NCBI GenBank assembly: GCA_036269135.1
Contig: DATASQ010000024.1
Span: 14,763 to 78,762 of the forward strand
Direction: 5' to 3'
Origin: Palsa-343 sp036269135
Lineage (GTDB): Bacteria > Acidobacteriota > Terriglobia > Terriglobales > Acidobacteriaceae
Length of the DNA: 64,000 nucleotides
Positions within the stretch are counted from its first letter, which is position 1; each line of letters begins with the position of its first letter. Below, piece by piece: positions 8,322 to 16,871 of this stretch. The position numbers were made by a program, and so were the translations under genes. The notes below the pieces were generated by a model. That model made no database searches, was not told where the DNA came from, and worked only from the letters and a program-made list of their open reading frames with translations.

Positions 8322-10385
8322 CTAGCGCGGCACAAATTGCGCAAACCATCCAAAGTAGGCAGCCGCCAGCAGCAGCGCGGCAAAGAACGCCAGCCATCCG
8401 GCATAAGAACGGATATTGCCGGACTGAATGCGGGCGACCAGCGCGCCGAATCCCTGCGCGGAGTAGCCGGCGGCCAGGCCGCCTCCGTCAATCACGGCAC
8501 GATCGATGAGCACGCCCAGCACCCAGCGCGCCAGGAACAACACGGGGGCGACAATGACCGCGCCATACAGCTCGTCCACCCAGTATTTGTTGACGATGAG
8601 CGCATACAGGCCGTGCATCTTCTGCGACCAGCGGTCCGCCGTGCCCGGGCGGAGGTAGTACATCCAGTGCGCGACAAACCAGCCGGCCAGGGCTACGAGG
8701 GTGGACAGAACGGCAAGCCAAATCTCGATCTGTTTGCTGCCCGCGGGCGCCTGGTTGGGCAGATTCGCGGCGCCGGTGGCCAGAGCCACCGCGGCCTGCT
8801 CGTAATTGAGGTGGACGGCCTTAACCGCCGGCGCCAGGAAATGCGCGAACCAGTTGCCGCCGCCCAGGCCTTCCGGCCAGCCCATCCAGCCGCCGATGAC
8901 GGAGAGAATCGCCAGAATAATGAGCGGCCAGAGCATCACCTTGGGGCTCTCGTGGATGCCATGGCCATGACCCGCGCGCGGATCGGCTTCGACCACCAGC
9001 CGGGTATCCGAGCGCGCATGCACTGCAGCGCCGTGCTCTTCCAGCGCGGCCCGGTTCTCGCCGAAGAACGTCATGTACCAGAGCCGGAACATATAGAAGG
9101 AGGTGAGGCCGGCGGTGAGCAGGCCGATCGCCCAGAGGATCTTGCCGCCGTGGGGCGAGACAAAGGCCTGGTAGAGAATCTCGTCTTTGCTGACGAAGCC
9201 GGCCAGGGGCGGAAATCCCGAGATGGCGAAGACGGCGGCGGTCATGGTCCAGAAGGTGACCGGGATCTTTGTGCGCAGGCCGCCCATGACGCGCATATCC
9301 TGCTCACCGCCCAGGGCGTGAATCACCGAGCCGGCGGCGAGGAAGAGCAGCGCCTTGAAGAAAGCGTGGGTCACGAGGTGAAAGACGCCCGCCGAATAGG
9401 CGGCCACGCCGCAGCCGAGGAACATGTAGCCCAGCTGCGAGACGGTCGAATAGGCCAGCACGCGCTTGATGTCGGTCTGCGCCATGCCGACGGTGGCGGC
9501 AAAGAAGGCGGTCGCGACGCCGATGATCGCGACGACCATGAGCGCAACCGGGGCGCGGTCGAAGATGACGTGCGTACGCGCGATCATGTAAACGCCCGCC
9601 GTGACCATGGTGGCCGCGTGGATCAGGGCGGAGACCGGGGTGGGGCCTTCCATGGCGTCGGGCAGCCAGACGTAAAGCGGGATCTGCGCGGATTTGCCGG
9701 TGGCGCCGAGGACCAGGAAGAGCGCAATGGCGGTCAGAAAGCCGGCGCCCTGCCACTCGGGATGCACGGCGACGTTGTTGAAAATCGCGCTGAAGCTCAG
9801 GGTGCCGAAATGCGCGATGAGCAGGAACATGGCCAGGAGAAAGCCGAAATCGCCGATGCGATTAACGATGAATGCCTTCTTGCCGGCATTTGCCGCCGAG
9901 TCGCGGTGGTAGTAGAAGCCGATCAGCAGATAGGAGGCAAGGCCCACGCCCTCCCAGCCCACGAACATCAGCAGGAAATTCTCCGCCAGCACGAGGGTGA
10001 GCATGAAGAAGAGGAAGAGGTTCATGTAGGCGAAGAAGCGCCAGTACCCTTCCTCTTCGGCCATATAGCCGACCGAGTACACGTGAATCAGAAAGCCCAC
10101 GCCGGTGACGACACAGAGCATGACCAGGGTGAGCTGATCGAGCTGGAAGGAAAAGTTAGCGTGGAAGCCGCTGGTTGCGATCCAGGTCCCGCAGGTTTCA
10201 ATGTGCGGCAGCGTCAGCGAGCCGAAGTGAACGACGAGGTTCAAAACCCAGAGGGCGGGCAGCAGCGAGCCGATCAGAGCCACGGTCGTCACGACCGGTT
10301 TGGGCGCGCGGCGGCCCACGAGACCGTTCACCAGGAACCCGGCGAAGGGAATAATCGGGAGAATCCAGAGGTGAAGGTCGGTCAT
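8322..10385 (-). CDS. nuoL: NADH-quinone oxidoreductase subunit L
   Basis: A 687-residue antiporter-like subunit, the most distal of the complex I membrane arm. Motifs visible are GWEGVGLASYLLIGFYY, IPLYVWLPDAMEGPTPVSAL, IHAATMVTAGVYMIAR, and DIKRVLAYSTVSQLGYMFLG. The C-terminal third beyond residue 500 contains the region expected to form the long lateral helix and the final anchoring helix. The start was set at the ATG at 10385, which overlaps the nuoK stop by four bases; codons upstream of it belong to another frame of nuoK. Confidence 0.96.
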   Translation of the reverse strand: MTDLHLWILPIIPFAGFLVNGLVGRRAPKPVVTTVALIGSLLPALWVLNLVVHFGSLTLPHIETCGTWIATSGFHANFSFQLDQLTLVMLCVVTGVGFLIHVYSVGYMAEEEGYWRFFAYMNLFLFFMLTLVLAENFLLMFVGWEGVGLASYLLIGFYYHRDSAANAGKKAFIVNRIGDFGFLLAMFLLIAHFGTLSFSAIFNNVAVHPEWQGAGFLTAIALFLVLGATGKSAQIPLYVWLPDAMEGPTPVSALIHAATMVTAGVYMIARTHVIFDRAPVALMVVAIIGVATAFFAATVGMAQTDIKRVLAYSTVSQLGYMFLGCGVAAYSAGVFHLVTHAFFKALLFLAAGSVIHALGGEQDMRVMGGLRTKIPVTFWTMTAAVFAISGFPPLAGFVSKDEILYQAFVSPHGGKILWAIGLLTAGLTSFYMFRLWYMTFFGENRAALEEHGAAVHARSDTRLVVEADPRAGHGHGIHESPKVMLWPLIILAILSVIGGWMGWPEGLGGGNWFAHFLAPAVKAVHLNYEQAAVALATGAANLPNQAPAGSKQIEIWLAVLSTLVALAGWFVAHWMYYLRPGTADRWSQKMHGLYALIVNKYWVDELYGAVIVAPVLFLARWVLGVLIDRAVIDGGGLAAGYSAQGFGALVARIQSGNIRSYAGWLAFFAALLLAAAYFGWFAQFVPR

Positions 10386-10684
10386 AGCTTCATCAGGTCG
10401 ACCTGGTCGACGTTCAGTGTGTTGCGCGCCCGGAAGATGGCAATGATGATGGCGAGCCCGACCGCGGCTTCCGCGGCGGCCACCACCATGACGAAGAAGA
10501 CGAAGATCTGCCCGTTCACCTGACGCCACTCATGAGCGAAGGCGACGAAGGCCAGGTTGACCGCGTTGAGCATGAGCTCAATCGACATGAAGACGGAGAT
10601 GATGTTGCGCTTGATGAGAAACGCCGCGACACCGATGGAGAAGAGGATGGCGCTGAGCACCAGATACCAGGCAATGGGAATCAT
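10382..10684 (-). CDS. nuoK: NADH-quinone oxidoreductase subunit K
   Basis: A 100-residue MrpC-like membrane subunit with three helices. The family core SIELMLNAVNLAFVAF carries the conserved membrane glutamate, and the third helix MVVAAAEAAVGLAIIIAIF carries the second one. It overlaps nuoJ by one base and nuoL by four bases, so the three genes are tightly coupled. Length is exactly that of typical NuoK. Confidence 0.97.
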   Translation of the reverse strand: MIPIAWYLVLSAILFSIGVAAFLIKRNIISVFMSIELMLNAVNLAFVAFAHEWRQVNGQIFVFFVMVVAAAEAAVGLAIIIAIFRARNTLNVDQVDLMKL

Positions 10685-11178
10685 CAGTGCTCCTTCCTGG
10701 CCAGGGCCACGGCGCCGAGGATGGCGATGAGGATGAGCACGGAAGTGACTTCAAACGGGAGCAGCAAATTCCGGAAGAGCACCTGGCTGAGCGCCGCGGT
10801 GCTGACCATATATTCGCCGAGGCGCGCCTGGCCGAAGGCACCCTGGCGGGAGAGAAAGATGTAGGCCAGCAGGGCGAGCAAAATTGCGGCGCCGGGAATG
10901 CCGGCGATGTAGGCCATTTTGCTGCCGTGGGTGCGGTCTTCTTTGCCGGCGTTGAGCAGCATGATGACGAAAGTAAAGAGCACCATGATGGCGCCGGAGT
11001 AGACGATGACCTGCGCGGCGGCGAGGAACTCGGCGCCCAGCAGCAGATAGAGCACCGACAGCGAGCTCATGACCACAATGAGCGACAGGGCGGCGTTAAT
11101 GGGATGGCGCTGGAACAGGAGGTTCAGCGCTCCCGCTACACACAACGCGCCGAAGATGATGAACAGAGCCAGGTGCAT
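10684..11178 (-). CDS. nuoJ: NADH-quinone oxidoreductase subunit J
   Basis: A 164-residue membrane subunit with five helices. The region FLAAAQVIVYSGAIMVLFTFVI-type (here split as FLAAAQVIVYSGAIMVLF followed by VIMLLNAG) is the conserved third helix of NuoJ, whose flexible pi-bulge takes part in coupling electron transfer to pumping. Upstream, the next gene is nuoH, 69 bases away; the nuoI gene normally found between nuoH and nuoJ is missing, and the gap is far too short to hold it. Confidence 0.96.
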   Translation of the reverse strand: MHLALFIIFGALCVAGALNLLFQRHPINAALSLIVVMSSLSVLYLLLGAEFLAAAQVIVYSGAIMVLFTFVIMLLNAGKEDRTHGSKMAYIAGIPGAAILLALLAYIFLSRQGAFGQARLGEYMVSTAALSQVLFRNLLLPFEVTSVLILIAILGAVALARKEH

Positions 11179-11247
11179 GGGTTTTCAATCACTCACAGGA
11201 CGACAGGACGACAGGAAAAAACGAGGCGGCGAACAGAAAATTCTAAA

Positions 11248-12306
11248 TTAGTGCACGGGCAGCAGGAGCCCCATCCACAGCGCCGTCACGACAATATTGG
11301 CAACGGCCACCGGCACCAGAAATTTCCATCCGAACCCCATCAGTTGGTCGTAGCGGAAGCGCGGCAACGTCCCGCGCACCCAGATATAGAGAAAGAGAAA
11401 GAAGAAGACCTTCGCGACAAACCAGAAAATCGAGAACAGCGCGGTGGAGACCGGGCCGCTGCCGGAGAGGAAGCTGCCGAAGGGGCTGGTCCAGCCGCCG
11501 AAGAAGAGCAGCGTGGCGACGCAGCCCACGGTGATCATGTTGGCGTATTCGGCCATGAAGAACATGGCAAACTTCATCGAGCTGTATTCGGTGTGATAGC
11601 CCGCGGTCAGCTCGCTCTCGGCTTCGGGCAGATCGAAGGGGGAGCGGTTGGTTTCGGCGTAGGCCGCCATCAGATAGATGAAGAAGGCGACAAACTGAAA
11701 GCCGCCGAAGAAGTTCCACGAGAGCAGGCCGTGCGTCGACTGGACGCCGACGATGTCGCGCAGCCGCAGCGAGCCGGCGCGCATGACCACGCCGATGAGC
11801 GACAGGCCCAGGGCCAGCTCGTAGCTGATGACCTGGGCGCTGGCGCGGAGCGCGCCCAGCAGGGAATATTTATTGTTGGACGACCAGCCGGAAAGCGCGA
11901 TGCCGTACACGCCGATCGAGGTGATGCCGAGAATGATGAGCAGCCCGATGCTGACGTCGGAGACCTGGAACAGCTGCACGCCGTGCCAGCGAATATCGGC
12001 GCCAAAGGGCACCATGGAAATCGACAGGAGCGCGCAGGTGAGCGCGATCATCGGCGCCAGCACGTACAGCGGGCGGTACACCGCCAGCGGCATCAGGTCT
12101 TCTTTGAGGAAAAGCTTGGCGCCATCGACCAGCGGCTGCAGCAGGCCGAAGGGGCCGACGCGGCTGGGTCCCCAGCGATTCTGGATGCGCCCCACCAGCT
12201 TGCGCTCCAGCAGGACGGTGTAGGCGACCGACATGAGCAGGATCACCACAACAAGGATGACCTTGACAATGTTGATCAGCACAAACGTCAGGAAACTGGT
12301 CTCCAT
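11248..12306 (-). CDS. nuoH: NADH-quinone oxidoreductase subunit H
   Basis: A 352-residue heel subunit of complex I that forms the quinone chamber with NuoB and NuoD. Family signatures are LLERKLVGRIQNRWGPSRVG, GLLQPLVDGAKLFLKEDL, and ETNRSPFDLPEAESELTAG followed by EYSSMKFAMFFMAEYAN. The ATG at 12306 begins METSFLTFVLIN, just after the nuoG stop; a longer in-frame extension upstream runs through the nuoG coding region and is rejected. The length and the eight or so membrane helices match the family. Confidence 0.96.
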   Translation of the reverse strand: METSFLTFVLINIVKVILVVVILLMSVAYTVLLERKLVGRIQNRWGPSRVGPFGLLQPLVDGAKLFLKEDLMPLAVYRPLYVLAPMIALTCALLSISMVPFGADIRWHGVQLFQVSDVSIGLLIILGITSIGVYGIALSGWSSNNKYSLLGALRASAQVISYELALGLSLIGVVMRAGSLRLRDIVGVQSTHGLLSWNFFGGFQFVAFFIYLMAAYAETNRSPFDLPEAESELTAGYHTEYSSMKFAMFFMAEYANMITVGCVATLLFFGGWTSPFGSFLSGSGPVSTALFSIFWFVAKVFFFLFLYIWVRGTLPRFRYDQLMGFGWKFLVPVAVANIVVTALWMGLLLPVH

Positions 12307-12328
12307 CCAAAACCTTTCAGAAGTATGG

Positions 12329-14662
12329 CTAATCGGCCGCTGTTTCCGCGGGCTTCCTTGATTCCAGGATCGAATGCAGAGTACGGCTGAAGCGTCCCAG
12401 CGTGCCGGAGCTGAACAGCGAATCGTTCGAAGGCCATACCAGGTCTTTGCGGGCCGGGTCGAGCTGAATGTGTACGAGTCCTGCGCGCAGATGCTGGTCG
12501 CTGCCGGCCAGCAGATCGAGGCGCGGGACGTCATAGCCGGGCACCAGCCGCTGCATCTCGTCGAAAATGGCGAACGGGTCGAAGGGGCTCACCTTCGGCT
12601 CCAGATTGTGAGCCGCCAGCCATACGCCATGCCGGTCGGCTTCGCCGGACTGGGCACCGCGCGCCTGTCCAAAGTCGGCGCGGACGCCGCCACTGCCGAA
12701 GGGAACCAGCTTCCGGATGTCGGCGCCCATGGCGGCCGCCAGGCGAACGGTCAGCTCGAAATCGGAACGGGTGCCGGCCCGGTCGCCGGCCTTTTTGACC
12801 AGCTGCACATCGCCAAACGTATTGGTGACGGTCCCGGATTTCTCGTAGAGACTGGCAGCCGGGAAAACCACGTCGGCCAGCTGCGCGGTCTCGGTGAGGA
12901 ACATATCCTGGGCGATGATGAAGGTGTTGCGCAGCGCCGCGGGATCGATCCCGTAGCGCGCCACCGGATTCGCGCCCACCACGACGAGCGCCGCCAGCTC
13001 GCCGCGCTCGGCGGCGTCGAACATCTGCACCAGGTCGAGGCCGGGCCGATCCGGCATGCGGCCATATTCCGTGGCAAATTGCGCCGGCGCCGTCACCGGC
13101 ACATAGCCGGGGAGCAGGTCGGGATAGAGACCCATATCCGCGGCGCCGCGTGAATTCGCATAATCGCCGAGACAGGCAAACTTCACATTGCCAAAGCCCG
13201 AGCCCCACTGGACCAGCGACTCGATCTCGCGTCCGCGGAACTCCGATCCGAAGACGATGACCAGGGACTCTTCTTTGCGCAGCGCCTCGCGGAACTTTGT
13301 GGCCTCGCCGTTTCCTTCCAGCGCGCCGTCGTTCCCGGCCAGATAAGTCACGGCCGCCGCGTAATCGCCTTCGCGAATCTTCAGGAATCCGGTCGCCTGG
13401 CGGCGCAGCTTGATCAGCTCATGGTTGACCACGTACAGCCGCGCGCCGTTCAGACGCACATTGGTGCGAATCTGCCAGGCCAGCCCGGGATGCTGTTCGG
13501 TGGGATCGTTGCCCACGAGCAGAATTGCCTTCGCGCTGCCCACGTCGCGCAGCGAGGCTTCGGCCTTGCCGGGCAAAGCGGCCGCAAACGCGGGATAATC
13601 CGCCGTCCGATGATGATCGATATTGTTGGTGCCGAGCACGGTGCGCGCGAACTTCTGCAGCAGGTACGCTTCTTCGCTGGTGGTGCGGTTCGACCCAATG
13701 ACGCCGATTGCCGCGCCGCCCTTTGCCTCGTGAATCTCGCGCAGCTTTTTGCCGGCAAACTCGATCGCCTCGTCCCAGCTCACCGGGGCCAGCTTGCCGT
13801 CGGCCTGGCGAACGAGAGGTTTGGTGAGGCGGTCCTCGCGGTTGGCAAAGTCGAAGGCGTAGCGCCCCTTGATGCACAGGAAGTCGCCGTTGATGCCGCT
13901 CTTGTCGCGGTTGTCGCCGCGCACGATCTCCATGCCGTCATTGGCGCGCCGCACGCCGAGGGTGGTCTTGCAGCCGTCGCCGCAGTGGGTGCAGACGGTG
14001 CCCACATGCGACATTTCCCAGGGACGGGTCTTGTAGCGATAGGCGCCGGAGGTGAGCGCGCCGACCGGGCAGATGTCGATGCACATGCCGCACTCTTCGC
14101 ACTCGAGGTGATCCTGCTTGTTGGGCGCGATCACGGAGCCGGCGCCGCGGTTCTGGACGCCCAGCGCCCAGACGTCCATGCCCTCGCCGCAGACGCGCAC
14201 GCAGCGGTAACAAAGGATGCAGCGGGGGCGGTCGAAAAAGACTACCGGGGACCACTGCTGCTCTTCGCGGTGCTGCTTGATCTCGACGAATTTCGATTCG
14301 CCGGCGCCGTATTTGAACGTCATGTCCTGCAGTTCGCACTCGCCGCCCGCGTCGCACACCGGGCAGTCCAGCGGATGGTTCCCCAGCAGCAGCTCGATGG
14401 TCGCCTTGCGCGCCTGCGCGATCTCCGGGCTTTCCGTGGTGACCACCATGCCTTCGGCGACCGGTGTGGTGCACGCCGTCTGCAGCTTGGGCACCTTCTC
14501 AATGCGGACCACGCACATGCGGCACGCCGCCTGCAGCGACAGCCCGGGGTAGTAGCAGAACGCCGGAATCTCGATGCCGTGCGCGCGGCAGGCCTCAATG
14601 AGCAGCGTTCCCGCGGCTGCGGTGAGCTTCTTGCCATCGACAGTGAACGTAACGTCAGCCAT
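12329..14662 (-). CDS. nuoG: NADH-quinone oxidoreductase subunit G
   Basis: A 777-residue iron-sulfur subunit of the NADH module. In order: an N-terminal 2Fe-2S ferredoxin domain (CYYPGLSLQAACRMC and a further Cys in QTACTT), the CPVCDAGGEC segment, a His/Cys cluster (CILCYRCVRVC), a 4Fe-4S pair motif CEECGMCIDICP, and the CTHCGDGC motif with a later Cys in FLCIKG, which would bind the off-path N7 cluster that many bacteria have lost. The C-terminal 500 residues form the molybdopterin-oxidoreductase-like domain. It follows nuoF by eight bases. About 60 C-terminal residues beyond the family core are poorly conserved in general. Confidence 0.95.
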   Translation of the reverse strand: MADVTFTVDGKKLTAAAGTLLIEACRAHGIEIPAFCYYPGLSLQAACRMCVVRIEKVPKLQTACTTPVAEGMVVTTESPEIAQARKATIELLLGNHPLDCPVCDAGGECELQDMTFKYGAGESKFVEIKQHREEQQWSPVVFFDRPRCILCYRCVRVCGEGMDVWALGVQNRGAGSVIAPNKQDHLECEECGMCIDICPVGALTSGAYRYKTRPWEMSHVGTVCTHCGDGCKTTLGVRRANDGMEIVRGDNRDKSGINGDFLCIKGRYAFDFANREDRLTKPLVRQADGKLAPVSWDEAIEFAGKKLREIHEAKGGAAIGVIGSNRTTSEEAYLLQKFARTVLGTNNIDHHRTADYPAFAAALPGKAEASLRDVGSAKAILLVGNDPTEQHPGLAWQIRTNVRLNGARLYVVNHELIKLRRQATGFLKIREGDYAAAVTYLAGNDGALEGNGEATKFREALRKEESLVIVFGSEFRGREIESLVQWGSGFGNVKFACLGDYANSRGAADMGLYPDLLPGYVPVTAPAQFATEYGRMPDRPGLDLVQMFDAAERGELAALVVVGANPVARYGIDPAALRNTFIIAQDMFLTETAQLADVVFPAASLYEKSGTVTNTFGDVQLVKKAGDRAGTRSDFELTVRLAAAMGADIRKLVPFGSGGVRADFGQARGAQSGEADRHGVWLAAHNLEPKVSPFDPFAIFDEMQRLVPGYDVPRLDLLAGSDQHLRAGLVHIQLDPARKDLVWPSNDSLFSSGTLGRFSRTLHSILESRKPAETAAD

Positions 14663-14670
14663 TCAATCCT

Positions 14671-15984
14671 TCAGACCAGCGCCGGCTCCCGCTCGGCCGC
14701 ACGGTGGTATGGACAGCCCTTACCGTCCAGGTGATCCTCAAATTCTTTGCGGAACTTCTTGACGAACGCAATGGTCGGCATGGCCGCCGCATCGCCCAGC
14801 GGGCAGAACGTCCGGCCCAGCATGTTCTCGGCGAGATAGCGGATGTTATCGATGTCCTTGTCCACCGCGCCGCCGGCATGCAGGCGGGTCAGCGACTTCT
14901 TCAGCCAGTCGGTGCCCTCGCGGCAGGGGATGCACCAGCCGCAGCTTTCGTGCTGGTAGAACTTCATAGTGCGCAGGGCGAACTCAACCATGCAGACGGT
15001 TTCGTCGAGCACGACCACGCCGCCTGAGCCGAGCATCGACCCGGCTTTGCCCACCTGATCGAAATCCATCCCGATGTCGATTTCTTCGGGCAGGAGGACC
15101 GGCGTGGACGAACCGCCCGGGACGACGGCTTTGAGCTTCTTCCCGCGGGGAATCCCGCCGCCGACTTCGTAGATCATCTTTTTCAGGTTGTAGCCCATGG
15201 GCAGCTCGTAGACGCCGGGCCGCTCCAGATGGCCGCTCAGGCAGAAAAGGCGCGTGCCGCCGTTGCGCTCGGTGCCGATCTTCGCGTACTCCGCCGGGCC
15301 GATGCGGAAGATGTGCGGCACGGTGGCGATGGTCTCGGCGTTGTTGATGATGGTCGGGCCGCCGTAGAGGCCCACCACGGCCGGGAACGGCGGACGGATC
15401 CGCGGAATACCGCGCTTCCCTTCCAGCGACTCCATGAGGGCCGACTCTTCGCCGACCTCGTAGGCTCCGGCGCCGGTCTGCGTCACCACATCGAGATCGA
15501 TGCCGCTGCCGAAGATGTTCTTGCCGAGAAAGCCCTTTGCGTAGGCTTCCTCGACGGCCTTCTCCATGATCTTGAGCAGATAGCGGTACTCGCCGCGCAG
15601 GTAGATGAAGCCCATCTTCGCCTGGATCGCCAGGGACGCGATGATCACGCCCTCGATCACCGAGTGGGGGTCGTGCTCGAAGATCAGGCGGTCTTTGCAG
15701 GTGCCCGGCTCGCTTTCGTCGCCGTTCACCAGAACGTATTTCGGTTTGGGAGCCTGCCTGGGCACGAACGACCATTTCAGCCCCGTGGGAAAGCCCGCGC
15801 CTCCGCGGCCGCGCAGGTTGGAGGCCTTCATTTCCGCGATGATGCCGTCCGGGCCCAGCTCGATCGCCTTGCGCGCCGACTGGTAGCCGTCCAGCTCGAG
15901 ATAGCGGTCGATTGAAGTCGCGCCCTTGCCAAACCGGTACGAGACCAGGGGAACGCAATCGGGATGGGTGGTGAGGGTCGCCAT
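14671..15984 (-). CDS. nuoF: NADH-quinone oxidoreductase subunit F (NADH/FMN site)
   Basis: A 437-residue flavoprotein subunit that binds NADH and FMN and the 4Fe-4S cluster N3. The NADH-binding glycine-rich segment LRGRGGAGFPTGLKWSF, the FMN region YVLVNGDESEPGTCKDR, the SLBB-type middle domain, and the cluster motif ESCGWCIPCREG with a downstream Cys in RTFCPLGD are all present. It begins one base after the nuoE stop. Length and all cofactor ligands appear intact. Confidence 0.97.
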   Translation of the reverse strand: MATLTTHPDCVPLVSYRFGKGATSIDRYLELDGYQSARKAIELGPDGIIAEMKASNLRGRGGAGFPTGLKWSFVPRQAPKPKYVLVNGDESEPGTCKDRLIFEHDPHSVIEGVIIASLAIQAKMGFIYLRGEYRYLLKIMEKAVEEAYAKGFLGKNIFGSGIDLDVVTQTGAGAYEVGEESALMESLEGKRGIPRIRPPFPAVVGLYGGPTIINNAETIATVPHIFRIGPAEYAKIGTERNGGTRLFCLSGHLERPGVYELPMGYNLKKMIYEVGGGIPRGKKLKAVVPGGSSTPVLLPEEIDIGMDFDQVGKAGSMLGSGGVVVLDETVCMVEFALRTMKFYQHESCGWCIPCREGTDWLKKSLTRLHAGGAVDKDIDNIRYLAENMLGRTFCPLGDAAAMPTIAFVKKFRKEFEDHLDGKGCPYHRAAEREPALV

Positions 15985-16500
15985 CTATTTTCCCTTGCTC
16001 CGATCTTCCGCCAGCCCCCGGGTGCGATATTCCGCCAGCATCTTGTCCATGCCGTCGACCGTCAGGTTCTCGTGAAAGGCGTAGTTCACCTGGGCCGCGG
16101 GCGCCCACGAGCAGGCTCCGATGCACTCTACTTCTTCGAGAGAAAACATGCCGTCGGCGGTTACGCCCTTGTTGCCGATCCCCAGCCTTCTCCGGCAGTG
16201 CTCCAGAATCTCATTGCCGCCGCGCAGCATGCAGCTGATGTTGGTGCAGACCTGCACGTTGTACTTGCCGGCGGGCTTGGTGCGCAGCATCGAGTAATAG
16301 CTGGTCACATTCCGCACGTCCAGCTCGGAGATGCCGATCCGCTCGGCGACTTCCGCGACCACCGCGTCGGAGATGCAGCCGACCTCATCCTGCGCGTAGA
16401 GCAGCATGGGGACCAGAGCCGAGCGCTTCACCGGATAGAGCGTCACCAGCTTGTCGAAGCGCGCCGCCAGCTCCGGGGAAAAGATCGTCTTTGCGCTCAT
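15985..16500 (-). CDS. nuoE: NADH-quinone oxidoreductase subunit E
   Basis: A 171-residue thioredoxin-fold subunit binding 2Fe-2S cluster N1a. The four ligands are visible as CTNISC and, about 40 residues later, CIGAC. The preceding region VTSYYSMLRTKPAGKYNVQVC is the family's conserved block (about 20 residues before the first Cys). Its ATG overlaps the stop of the upstream unknown ORF by four bases. The C-terminus is short and basic (EDRSKGK). Confidence 0.96.
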   Translation of the reverse strand: MSAKTIFSPELAARFDKLVTLYPVKRSALVPMLLYAQDEVGCISDAVVAEVAERIGISELDVRNVTSYYSMLRTKPAGKYNVQVCTNISCMLRGGNEILEHCRRRLGIGNKGVTADGMFSLEEVECIGACSWAPAAQVNYAFHENLTVDGMDKMLAEYRTRGLAEDRSKGK

Positions 16501-16871
16501 GGGCGTGCCTCCCGCCGAGCCCGATCCCGCACCTGATCCCGCACGCGGGCTGCCATGTCGATCGCCACCGAATCCATCTCCTGCGCCTTACCTTCCTGCT
16601 CGATCCTGCCGTCGGGCCGCAGCTCGAATCGTCCCGCTGCCGCCTCGTGTTCAGCCTCGCGCAGGGTCCAGATCACAGTGCTGCTCTCCGGCTCGAATCG
16701 CATAGTGCACTCCACCGCGCCCGCGGATAAGCTGACCGAGGTCTCGGCCACGCAGACCTCGACCGCGGCGCCGCCATTCAGCCCGGCAACGCCCGCGTAC
16801 GAGCGCACCAGCGAGACCAAGGAAACCCACAGCTCGGCTGCGAGCGCCGGTTCCATAGCCAGCGCGCTCAT
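16497..16871 (-). CDS. Unknown protein encoded inside the nuo operon between nuoD and nuoE
   Basis: A 124-residue protein I do not recognise. It overlaps nuoD upstream by four bases (ATGA) and nuoE downstream by four bases, so it is almost certainly translated with them. It has no membrane helix, no signal peptide and no Cys cluster. The N-terminal 30 residues could form a helix, the middle (about residues 36-90) alternates short polar and hydrophobic stretches suggestive of beta strands, and the C-terminus is a charged helix rich in Arg and Asp (MAARVRDQVRDRARREARP). In standard nuo operons nuoD and nuoE are adjacent. It may be an accessory or assembly protein of complex I; that is inference from position alone. 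Confidence 0.7.
   Translation of the reverse strand: MSALAMEPALAAELWVSLVSLVRSYAGVAGLNGGAAVEVCVAETSVSLSAGAVECTMRFEPESSTVIWTLREAEHEAAAGRFELRPDGRIEQEGKAQEMDSVAIDMAARVRDQVRDRARREARP

Noticed and set aside
6816..10523. A 1235-codon open frame on the plus strand
   Set aside because: It is antisense to nuoL, nuoM and nuoK, is rich in Arg, Glu, Gln and His, and has no domain. High GC favours such long false frames.
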